DNA of 64,000 nucleotides from positions 1 through 64,000 of the forward strand of contig CALXMF010000004.1 in assembly GCA_944389415.1 (NCBI GenBank), read 5' to 3'. This stretch comes from an uncultured Spirochaetota bacterium. Its GTDB lineage: Bacteria > Spirochaetota > Spirochaetia > Treponematales > Treponemataceae. The notes beneath the pieces were generated by a model that ran no database searches, was not told the DNA's origin, and saw only the letters and a program-made list of their open reading frames with translations. Each line of letters begins with the position of its first letter. The first letter of the stretch is position 1. Below are positions 54,630-61,763 of this stretch, piece by piece. Made by a program: the position numbers and the translations under genes.

Positions 54630-55386
54630 ATTGCATGCTGTTGTAAGCGGCTACAACCGTAGAGAAATTCTGCATAATATTTCATATTCTTTTGCACCAC
54701 AGAAAATAACAGCAGTTATCGGACCGAATGGCAGTGGTAAAACGACATTATTGAAAACAATATGTGGAATTATCCCAATTCGTAGTGGTGAAATTCTCAT
54801 AAACCAAAAAGGGCTGAACACCTACAAACCTAAAGAACGTGCCAAATTGGTCGCCTATGTTCCGCAATCTCGCACAACACCTCATATTTCTGTATACCGG
54901 CTGCTTCTGCATGGAAGATTCCCATACACCAGATATCCGTGCGTCTATCAGAGACAGGACCATGAGATTGTTAAAGAAATACTTATACAGACAGGACTTA
55001 CAGAACTAGCTGATATCCCAGTACATATGCTTTCCGGTGGACAAAAGCAGCAGGTATATCTTGCAATGGCACTGGTTCAGCAGACACCTGTGATACTTTT
55101 TGATGAACCAACAACATTCCTTGATATACGCAATAAGCTTGAAACAGAACAAAGGCTTCAACAGCTCAAACAGAGCGGCAAGACAGTTATCACGGTTCTA
55201 CATGATTTTGATATAGCGTTCACAGTCGCCGATAGTATTGTTATGCTTTCTAACGGCACTGTTGTTACCGCCGGTCCCTCTGATATTTTGCTGCAATCAC
55301 AGGTAGTACAGGATATATTTGGTGTCGCAATACATACTTTACATGATGCTGATAACAAACCTCATTTTATGTACACATTAAAATAA
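54622..55386 (+). CDS. FecE/BtuD-type ABC importer ATPase
   Basis: This 254-residue ATPase has Walker A G-P-N-G-S-G-K-T-T (about 36-44), signature L-S-G-G-Q-K-Q-Q and Walker B V-I-L-F-D-E-P-T-T. It completes a binding protein, permease and ATPase importer of the Fec/Btu class. It overlaps the permease gene by 8 bases. Confidence 0.93.
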   Translation: MIELHAVVSGYNRREILHNISYSFAPQKITAVIGPNGSGKTTLLKTICGIIPIRSGEILINQKGLNTYKPKERAKLVAYVPQSRTTPHISVYRLLLHGRFPYTRYPCVYQRQDHEIVKEILIQTGLTELADIPVHMLSGGQKQQVYLAMALVQQTPVILFDEPTTFLDIRNKLETEQRLQQLKQSGKTVITVLHDFDIAFTVADSIVMLSNGTVVTAGPSDILLQSQVVQDIFGVAIHTLHDADNKPHFMYTLK

Positions 55387-55411
55387 GAGTGGTGGAAACA
55401 GGTACTTGATT

Positions 55412-55441
55412 TTGACAGTATACAGCGGTATTCTTTATATA
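55412..55441 (+). promoter_or_regulatory. Predicted promoter of yhcH
   Basis: A perfect TTGACA (55412-55417) and TATATA (55436-55441) are spaced 18 bp apart. The mRNA would have a leader of about 50 nt ending in AATAGGAGAAAA, a good ribosome site. Confidence 0.6.
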
Positions 55442-55496
55442 TTAAAAGTAACACAACAAGTAAAGTGCAAAATCAAGGTCAATAGGAGAAAACTGT

Positions 55497-55949
55497 ATGA
55501 TTTATGATTCAATAACCAATAAAGAAAAATATAAAGATAATACTGAATTATACACTGTATTAAACTACCTTGCCTCAATTACAGAAAATAACTATCCTAG
55601 TACTAAGGTAGAATTAAACAACGATGATATTTTTATAAATCCTGTTCAACTAACTACAAAACTGCAGGAACAGTGCATTTATGAAGCACATAAAAACTAT
55701 TGTGATGTACATTTTATCCTTTCTGGTATTGAAGGGATTGCAGTAACCGATGTACGGCAACTCAAAGAACAAATTCCGTATGATACACAAAAAGATATTG
55801 GATTTTATACCGGCAAAGTAACACATATATATTATCTGAAACATGGAGATTTCATGTATTGCCTCCCTGAGGATGCACATATGGTAGCGATAATGCAGGA
55901 ACAACCGTCACCAGTAAAAAAACTGGTTGGGAAAATCAGAGTACAGTAA
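55497..55949 (+). CDS. YhcH/YjgK/YiaL family protein
   Basis: This 150-residue cupin-like protein belongs to the YhcH (DUF386) family; some members are sialic acid anomerases (NanQ). Recognisable parts are the H-x-x-Y-x-D-V-H core (A-H-K-N-Y-C-D-V-H) and C-L-P-E-D-A-H-M near the C-terminus. No sialic acid genes are nearby, so the substrate is open. It has its own promoter and a strong ribosome site. Confidence 0.8.
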   Translation: MIYDSITNKEKYKDNTELYTVLNYLASITENNYPSTKVELNNDDIFINPVQLTTKLQEQCIYEAHKNYCDVHFILSGIEGIAVTDVRQLKEQIPYDTQKDIGFYTGKVTHIYYLKHGDFMYCLPEDAHMVAIMQEQPSPVKKLVGKIRVQ

Positions 55950-56019
55950 AAAGTGTCTAGAACCCCTTGCATAAGTTACGGATTTATTAAATCCAATATA
56001 TAAACTTCCACACAGATAT

Positions 56020-56064
56020 AATATAAAACAGAACGGTATATACCTCGCCGTCCTGTTTTATATT
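56020..56064 (+). terminator. Bidirectional terminator between yhcH and the carboxyltransferase gene
   Basis: AATATAAAACAGAACGG (56020-56036) pairs with CCGTCCTGTTTTATATT (56048-56064), giving a 17-bp stem with one mismatch around an 11-base loop. A/T flanks on both sides suit termination of both convergent genes. Confidence 0.85.
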
Positions 56065-56079
56065 AAACGTTTACCAACA

Positions 56080-57567
56080 TTACAGTGGAATATTTCCGTG
56101 TTTTTTGATAATACAATCTGTACTATGTTTTCCATCAAGGAAGTTAAAACTCTTAACAACTCGCTCTCGAGTTTTCACCGGATCAATGACCTCTGAAATA
56201 TAACCACATTCAGCGGCCGTTTTGGGATTCATGATAGTTTCCCGATATTCCTTAAGTTTTTCTTCAACTAGAGTCTGCTGTGATGGATCTTTGAGTTGTT
56301 TTGCATATAAAATCTGAATAGCACCTTCCGCCCCCATAACAGCTATTTCCGCATTCGGCCACGCATACACAAAATCTGCACCTAAATGTTTTGAGCACAT
56401 AGCAATATAAGCACCACCATAAGCTTTTCGTGTGATAACAGTAACCTTCGGAACAGTAGCTTCAGAATAGGCATAAATAAGTTTTGCGCCATGCCGGATA
56501 ATACCTTTCTGTTCTTCTTGAGGACCTGGAATAAACCCTGGAATATCAACTAATGTCAACAGGGGAATATCATATGCATCACAATAACGAACAAAACGAG
56601 CCGCTTTGTCACTGGCATCACAGTCCATAATACCACCTAGGCCAGATGGATTATTCGCAATAACCCCAATCGTCCGCCCTTCAATACGACCAAAACCAAT
56701 AATGACATTAACTGCAAACTCAGAGGCAATTTCAAAGAAAGACTCATCATCAACAATACATTCGATAACTTTCTTCATATCATACCCCTGAGTACTACGT
56801 TCAGGCAATAAACGCGCAATCGCATTTGCTTTACCCTCGGCCTCATAACTGAAAGAAGCAGAGGCACGTTTATCACCGTAATAATGGGGGATATAATCAA
56901 GGAGGCGTTTAACTCGGTCATAACAATCATGCTCATCCACACAACGGAAATGAGTAACACCGCTTTTCTGTGAGTGGACCGCGCCACCGCCCAGCTCTTC
57001 TTCCGAAATATCCATGAACATGACACTTTTTACAACTTTAGGACCAGTAATAAACATATAACTGATTTTATCTATAGTAAAAATAAAATCGGTAATACCC
57101 GGTGAATATACTGCTCCACCAGCACAAGGACCTGCAATAATTGAAATTTGTGGAATATATCCCGATGCACGTACATTCTGATAAAACAGATTTCCATATC
57201 CAGCAAGGGCATTAACACCTTCCTGAATACGTGCTCCACCTGAGTCATTAATTCCAATGACAGGGCATCGCGAATCAATAGCTTTCGAAATCAGCTCAGC
57301 GATTTTATCACCATGCATTTTCCCCAAAGAACCACCTTGAACTGTAAAATCTTGAGAATAAATAGCAATTTTTCTCCCTCTAATAGTACCAAAACCGGTA
57401 ATAACACCATCATAGGGAATTTCCTTTTTATCCATACCAAAACTAGTACAGTTGTGTTTTACTCCGGAATAAATCTCCATAAATGAGCCGGGATCAACAA
57501 GCGTATTAATACGTTCAATGGCATGCAACTTACCTTTATCATGCTGCTTTTGCAAATTATATTCCAT
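56080..57567 (-). CDS. Acyl-CoA carboxylase carboxyltransferase subunit (PccB/MmdA type)
   Basis: This 495-residue carboxyltransferase of the propionyl/methylmalonyl-CoA family transfers CO2 between biotin and an acyl-CoA. It shows D-F-T-V-Q-G-G-S-L-G-K-M-H, the oxyanion region G-P-C-A-G-G-A-V-Y-S-P and G-A-K-L-I-Y-A-Y-S-E-A. No biotin carboxylase, biotin carrier or sodium-pump subunit lies nearby, so it could be the alpha subunit of a methylmalonyl-CoA decarboxylase or half of a split complex. The ATG at 57567 follows GAGAGGTCG. Confidence 0.87.
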   Translation of the reverse strand: MEYNLQKQHDKGKLHAIERINTLVDPGSFMEIYSGVKHNCTSFGMDKKEIPYDGVITGFGTIRGRKIAIYSQDFTVQGGSLGKMHGDKIAELISKAIDSRCPVIGINDSGGARIQEGVNALAGYGNLFYQNVRASGYIPQISIIAGPCAGGAVYSPGITDFIFTIDKISYMFITGPKVVKSVMFMDISEEELGGGAVHSQKSGVTHFRCVDEHDCYDRVKRLLDYIPHYYGDKRASASFSYEAEGKANAIARLLPERSTQGYDMKKVIECIVDDESFFEIASEFAVNVIIGFGRIEGRTIGVIANNPSGLGGIMDCDASDKAARFVRYCDAYDIPLLTLVDIPGFIPGPQEEQKGIIRHGAKLIYAYSEATVPKVTVITRKAYGGAYIAMCSKHLGADFVYAWPNAEIAVMGAEGAIQILYAKQLKDPSQQTLVEEKLKEYRETIMNPKTAAECGYISEVIDPVKTRERVVKSFNFLDGKHSTDCIIKKHGNIPL

Positions 57568-57588
57568 GACGACCTCTCATCATTATAG

Positions 57589-57615
57589 TATGACAATTTC
57601 TTTTTTTTTGTCATA
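57589..57615 (-). promoter_or_regulatory. Dyad symmetry, possible operator of the carboxyltransferase gene
   Basis: TATGACA (57589-57595) and its inverse TGTCATA (57609-57615) flank a 13-bp spacer containing T9. A minus-strand TATAAT at the complement of 57583-57588 lies just downstream. The dyad overlaps the promoter region. No known regulator consensus fits well. Confidence 0.4.
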
Positions 57616-57876
57616 AAAGAATAGTAAACAAAATTACAGAAAATGTCAATGATGAAATATCTTTTCTAGAATAATACCTAATGGTAATATATTATTTTAA
57701 TATTTCCCTCTTTTAAAATGTATTCAAATCATCAAATCCCGTAGTAAATAAATTCTACTATTGTTGAGGTAAATACTTCCTTTCTAGCATTCTGTGCGGC
57801 ATCTGGTTTTGAAGAAGGTATATATCAATAAACACATAGGAAAAATTATAATTTTTATATACAAACAAGATACCTG

Positions 57877-57905
57877 TTGCATAGACATATTGTTTAACGT
57901 ATTAT
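57877..57905 (+). promoter_or_regulatory. Promoter abutting alr
   Basis: TTGCAT (57877-57882) and TATTAT (57900-57905) have a 17-bp spacer. Nine bases separate the -10 from the ATG at 57915, and no Shine-Dalgarno site is present, so the mRNA should be leaderless or nearly so. Confidence 0.6.
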
Positions 57906-57914
57906 ACAAATAAT

Positions 57915-59063
57915 ATGAGAGCAACAAATGCATTTATCCATTTAGATAATATCCGTCACAACATAGAACAAATCCGTATTTTTTTAAAACCTGAAACAAA
58001 AATCTGTGTTCCGGTAAAAGCAGATGGATATGGTCATGGTGCTGTTGAAGTATCAAAAACTGTTCTTAAAACAGGCGTATACTGTTTAGCTGTTTCCGCT
58101 GTTTCAGAAGGCAAGGAACTGCGCGATGCCGGAATAACAGCACCAATTTTAACACTGAGTCTTCCAGTTCCTGAAGAAATTCCCGATATTGTAAACTACA
58201 AATTAACACCACTGGTTTTTGATGCAGAATATATTAAACTGCTTGCAGATGGCGCTAAACAGGCAAATTCCGTTATCACTGTCCATTTGAAAATAGATAC
58301 CGGTATGGGACGAATAGGCTGTCCGATTGAACAGGCTGTACCACTTGCCCGTCAAATCAATAGTTTACCACTTCTTAAACTGGGGGGGATGTGTACACAT
58401 TTTGCGGTATCAGATTCTCTCGCTCCGAATGATATCGCTTATACTAGACTACAGTTTAAGAGATTCCGACTTGTTGCTGACGCTGTGAAGAAGCAGGGGA
58501 TCCGTCCCGGTCTCCTACACTGTGCCAATTCTGGCGCTGTTCTGATGTATCCTGAAATGCAGCTTGATATGGTGCGGTCAGGATTAATTACATACGGATA
58601 TTATCCAGGTGATATCACACAGCAATTTCTGTCAGAAACTGTTCATAAAGAATTTGCACTACGACCAGTAATGGAATTTAAGACACGCATAGTATCAATT
58701 CATAGAGTACAGGCAGGATATAATGTATCATATGGCAGAACATGGACAGCAGATAAAGAAACAGAACTTGCAGTTATTCCCGCTGGATATGGAGATGGAA
58801 TTCTTCGACGATATGGACACAATCTGAAAGTATCTATTAAGGGTAAAGCATATCCTGTTGTTGGACGTATTTGCATGGATCAGTGTATGGTAGATCTTGG
58901 TTTGAATAGTGGTGTAAAGCGTTGGGATGAAGTTTCTGTATTCGGTCCGAAAGAAACAGGATCACTTTTTTCTGCGCAGGACATTGCAGATAATAATAAT
59001 ACAATACCATATGAAATTATCTGTGCTATCAATAAACGCGTACCCAGAATCTTTGTTAAATAA
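57915..59063 (+). CDS. alr: Alanine racemase
   Basis: This 382-residue PLP enzyme makes D-alanine for peptidoglycan. The PLP lysine is K35 in P-V-K-A-D-G-Y-G-H-G. The second catalytic tyrosine lies in V-S-Y-G-R-T-W, and the G-R-I-C-M-D-Q-C-M-V-D region is conserved. The length is normal. It stands alone with its own promoter; no ribosome site is visible. Confidence 0.95.
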   Translation: MRATNAFIHLDNIRHNIEQIRIFLKPETKICVPVKADGYGHGAVEVSKTVLKTGVYCLAVSAVSEGKELRDAGITAPILTLSLPVPEEIPDIVNYKLTPLVFDAEYIKLLADGAKQANSVITVHLKIDTGMGRIGCPIEQAVPLARQINSLPLLKLGGMCTHFAVSDSLAPNDIAYTRLQFKRFRLVADAVKKQGIRPGLLHCANSGAVLMYPEMQLDMVRSGLITYGYYPGDITQQFLSETVHKEFALRPVMEFKTRIVSIHRVQAGYNVSYGRTWTADKETELAVIPAGYGDGILRRYGHNLKVSIKGKAYPVVGRICMDQCMVDLGLNSGVKRWDEVSVFGPKETGSLFSAQDIADNNNTIPYEIICAINKRVPRIFVK

Positions 59064-59080
59064 AAATTAGGAAAAAGTAG

Positions 59081-59109
59081 TTGACACTTTTTCCTGTTCC
59101 TTGTAATAT
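59081..59109 (+). promoter_or_regulatory. tRNA-Leu promoter
   Basis: A perfect TTGACA (59081-59086), a 17-bp spacer and TAATAT (59104-59109) lie 35 bases before the mature tRNA 5' end. This is the closest match to the sigma70 consensus in the window together with rho and aroH. Confidence 0.75.
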
Positions 59110-59144
59110 ATACGTGTTGACGGTGATTAACACTGACAACAAAA

Positions 59145-59228
59145 GCCCGGATGGTGGAATTGGTAGACACGCTAGTTTCAGGTACTAGAGCTCAGTAGGG
59201 TGTGCAAGTTCAAGTCTTGTTCCGGGCA
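59145..59228 (+). tRNA. tRNA-Leu (anticodon CAG)
   Basis: This is an 84-base tRNA. The acceptor stem GCCCGGA pairs with TCCGGGC, with discriminator A73 as expected for leucine. The anticodon stem CTAGT/ACTAG encloses the loop TTCAGGT, giving anticodon CAG, and the T-loop GTTCAAGTC is normal. The variable arm is long, as in class II tRNAs. CCA is not encoded. Confidence 0.95.
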
Positions 59229-59233
59229 AATAG

Positions 59234-59260
59234 GCAGTGCGAAGGCACTGCTTTTTTTTT
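59234..59260 (+). terminator. Terminator after tRNA-Leu
   Basis: GCAGTGC (59234-59240) pairs with GCACTGC (59245-59251) around a 4-base GAAG loop, followed by T9. It is a strong intrinsic terminator. Confidence 0.92.
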
Positions 59261-59280
59261 AATGTATTTTGGGAGGAACT

Positions 59281-59529
59281 ATGCCTACATATGAATATGA
59301 ATGTGAATCATGTGGGAAACGTTTTGAGATACGCCAGCATATGACTGATGATCCAATTACAGAATGCCCTGTATGTGGTAAACACGTAAAACGGCTACTG
59401 AGCGGAGGCATTGGTATTGAGTTTCGTGGAAGCGGTTTCTATGTGAATGATTCGCATCAGACATATCTCACAAAGACAAATACTGATAAAAATTGTAAAT
59501 CATGTGACTGCAATAAATGTAGAGCGTAA
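59281..59529 (+). CDS. FmdB-family zinc ribbon protein
   Basis: This 82-residue protein starts M-P-T-Y-E-Y-E-C-E-S-C-G and has a second C-P-V-C-G knuckle, the FmdB putative regulatory zinc ribbon. The C-terminus adds a cysteine cluster C-K-S-C-D-C-N-K-C. The ATG at 59281 follows TTGGGAGGAACT; the TTG 12 bases upstream is part of the ribosome site. Function of the family is unclear. Confidence 0.9.
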   Translation: MPTYEYECESCGKRFEIRQHMTDDPITECPVCGKHVKRLLSGGIGIEFRGSGFYVNDSHQTYLTKTNTDKNCKSCDCNKCRA

Positions 59530-59532
59530 AGT

Positions 59533-59901
59533 ATGAAGCAGCAGAATAAACCACATTTTTTTTGTGAATTCTGTCATGCTGAAGTACGTCCAGATGCTAG
59601 GGTCTGTACAAAATGCGGACATTTTTTTGCATCTGTCCGTTGTCCGCAGTGCGGAAAAACCGGGACTCTGCAAATTTTTAGTAACGGTTGTCCTGACTGC
59701 GGATATGCGGGAAATACCGTTACTCAGACAATGGAAGAATCTTTACCTCGGAAAAAAGAAAAGGGAATAGCCTATAATGATCCTTCTCAAATAAAAAAGT
59801 CTCTTTCTGATGAGTCTTTGCCCAAATGGTTATATATCTTAACAGCTTGCATTTTTATTGGCTTATGCGCGGTATTTTATTTTATAGGAACTTCAAATTA
59901 A
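59533..59901 (+). CDS. Double zinc-ribbon protein with a C-terminal membrane anchor
   Basis: This 122-residue protein has four C-x-x-C knuckles in its first 60 residues (C-E-F-C, C-T-K-C, C-P-Q-C, C-P-D-C), suggesting two zinc ribbons. A hydrophilic linker and a single transmembrane helix (about 97-118) follow. The ribbons are probably cytoplasmic. It is 3 bases after fmdB, so the two are co-transcribed. No function assigned. Confidence 0.82.
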   Translation: MKQQNKPHFFCEFCHAEVRPDARVCTKCGHFFASVRCPQCGKTGTLQIFSNGCPDCGYAGNTVTQTMEESLPRKKEKGIAYNDPSQIKKSLSDESLPKWLYILTACIFIGLCAVFYFIGTSN

Positions 59902-59903
59902 TT

Positions 59904-59934
59904 AAAAGGTATCTGTATCTGAGAGATGCCTTTT
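59904..59934 (+). terminator. Bidirectional terminator after the zinc-ribbon genes
   Basis: AAAAGGTATCT (59904-59914) pairs with AGATGCCTTTT (59924-59934) with a single wobble. The A4 and T4 ends suit both directions, between convergent genes. Confidence 0.8.
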
Positions 59935-59950
59935 AGGTCGTTATCAGCTA

Positions 59951-60661
59951 TCACTGAATCTGTAAATGAATTATCGTATTTTTTTCTATACTAAGTATTT
60001 TACAAGATACGGATAAGATCATACCATCTCGTTCAAGGCTTGCGTTCGAAATGATATCATTGATATGTAAACCTGTAGTCGGTGCGACAGAATAGAATAT
60101 TATATCATGTTTTGATATATGTTCAGGAATTCCAAAAATGAATGCCCCCGTTATTGGATGAGAACACAAAAGATATTGTTCAGTTCTGATACCTGCAAGT
60201 GAAACTTCCGCACCAAGAACTTTAGCGATAGTTGGTGCATCCTGTTCGATAGAATTATTATCAGACTGATGTGAAAAAGATATACTGTGTTGAGAATCCT
60301 GTAAAAAAGAAAGATGCCTCAAAATTATATCTTTACAAGCACAATGTTCTCCAGAATAAACCGTGATTCCTAATTGTTGTGCCATCTGGATATCTTGCGG
60401 CTCCAAGATATAAGAACCGACAAGAAAAATCTGCGGTTGGGCAAGCGAAAATATATTACCTTGTATAAATTGAACCAGAATCTTCCACTGATGAGGATAG
60501 TCATCAGTGCTGATAATAATAACACCAGGTTCTATTTCCCTAATATTATCAATTGCCTTAATCAACGACATATATCGAATAACAGCACAACCTGCTGATT
60601 CAAGCTGATCAGCAAGCTGTATCAGAAAATATCCTCGTGCTACAACAGTGAGAATTTTCAT
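59951..60661 (-). CDS. Receiver-like domain protein of unknown function
   Basis: This 236-residue soluble protein has an N-terminal region (about 1-118) with an alternating beta/alpha pattern like a response-regulator receiver (M-K-I-L-T-V-V, then V-I-I-I-S-T-D-D-Y and F-L-V-G-S). The usual phosphorylation residues are not clear. The C-terminal part (about 140-236) is beta-rich. It overlaps the secreted-protein gene upstream by 4 bases. No function assigned. Confidence 0.65.
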   Translation of the reverse strand: MKILTVVARGYFLIQLADQLESAGCAVIRYMSLIKAIDNIREIEPGVIIISTDDYPHQWKILVQFIQGNIFSLAQPQIFLVGSYILEPQDIQMAQQLGITVYSGEHCACKDIILRHLSFLQDSQHSISFSHQSDNNSIEQDAPTIAKVLGAEVSLAGIRTEQYLLCSHPITGAFIFGIPEHISKHDIIFYSVAPTTGLHINDIISNASLERDGMILSVSCKILSIEKNTIIHLQIQ

Positions 60662-61701
60662 TCAGTACCTAAATTTTCTACAGTATAATTATAAATCAAC
60701 CAAATACCATCACGAAGATGAACATCATATACATAGCGCTTCTTTTCTCTGAAATTATTATATTTAAACCACTCAATAACACTTACTGTACCTTCTGACT
60801 GAGAATAAACAGTCCTTTCAATTTCAAATTTTTCAGGAATTGAGACAATATCGTTATCCATACGTTCTTGCATTAAATCAGCTTTATAACGATCAAGCAT
60901 ACGTTGACGTTCCTGCGCTGACGCAATACGGTATTTCTGTCCACGACCAGGATCTCGCATAAGCATTTGTTCCAAATCAATATACAAGAAGAATTGATCC
61001 CACAAACTCTTTTGTCTAGCCACAATAGTCTGTTCAACCACTTTGTCCGGCGCAATATCCTGAGGTTGCAGAACATTAACAGTATCTGCTGATACAGGCA
61101 ACACCGCAGACGCTGCTGCAGAAGGAGAAGGTCTAACTTCAAGGGTGAGCCTGTTTGATTTCTGTACAATATCACGGGATTTATATAATTCAGGATATAA
61201 ATTCAAATCAAAATAATAAATCGCAGGACTATCAATTACAATATAATCTTTCAGATTTTCTGTAAAAGAATATTCTTCTCCGCCTTCAAGTGCTATTTCA
61301 CGGAAATATACTGTTGTATTAGTAGTTCGGCGTTTGATCAGTTCATCTGTTTGCGGAAGTTCTCGATTTTTTACTGTATATACAGAAAAATCCAGACTAA
61401 ATTTACGATCATCAGCTAATTTAAAACGAAGTGTATCTGTTCCTTTATTTGCTATAGTTACCCGAACATAAATCGGGTTATCCTGTGCAGAACCAGGATA
61501 ATAGATAGTTTTATCATAAAATGCTATAGAAACATCTGCATTCTCAAAATTGCTCGCCGCATCAGGCTGAGCAGAAACTTGTATGCCTTCAGAAGTCGAA
61601 GCAAAATACTGCACAGGCTGCTGTGCTGAAACCAATTGAGTAAACAGCAAAAAACAAGGTATAATAATGGTAAGAGTACGTTTCAAAACAGTTCTCCACA
61701 A
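60658..61701 (-). CDS. Secreted protein of unknown function
   Basis: This 347-residue protein has a signal peptide (about 1-26, cleaved near V-S-A-Q) and a beta-sandwich-like domain (about 45-190) containing Y-V-R-V-T-I-A-N-K-G-T-D-T-L, which resembles domains that occur in envelope proteins. A C-terminal region contains many charged residues (R-M-D-N-D-I-V-S-I-P). Transcription diverges from mfd. No function assigned. Confidence 0.7.
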   Translation of the reverse strand: MWRTVLKRTLTIIIPCFLLFTQLVSAQQPVQYFASTSEGIQVSAQPDAASNFENADVSIAFYDKTIYYPGSAQDNPIYVRVTIANKGTDTLRFKLADDRKFSLDFSVYTVKNRELPQTDELIKRRTTNTTVYFREIALEGGEEYSFTENLKDYIVIDSPAIYYFDLNLYPELYKSRDIVQKSNRLTLEVRPSPSAAASAVLPVSADTVNVLQPQDIAPDKVVEQTIVARQKSLWDQFFLYIDLEQMLMRDPGRGQKYRIASAQERQRMLDRYKADLMQERMDNDIVSIPEKFEIERTVYSQSEGTVSVIEWFKYNNFREKKRYVYDVHLRDGIWLIYNYTVENLGTE

Positions 61702-61763
61702 TCAGAGTTTTTCAAATTGCAATATATGCTATTACAATTCATTATATTATCGGACACTTGGAA

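Larger units (their letters stand above)
57568..57914 (+). other. Divergent intergenic region before alr
   Basis: This 347-bp gap carries the alr promoter at its right end. At its left end, next to the carboxyltransferase gene, is a 27-bp dyad (TATGACA, 13-bp spacer, TGTCATA) and a minus-strand TATAAT. I see no reading frame of note in the A+T-rich middle. Confidence 0.65.
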
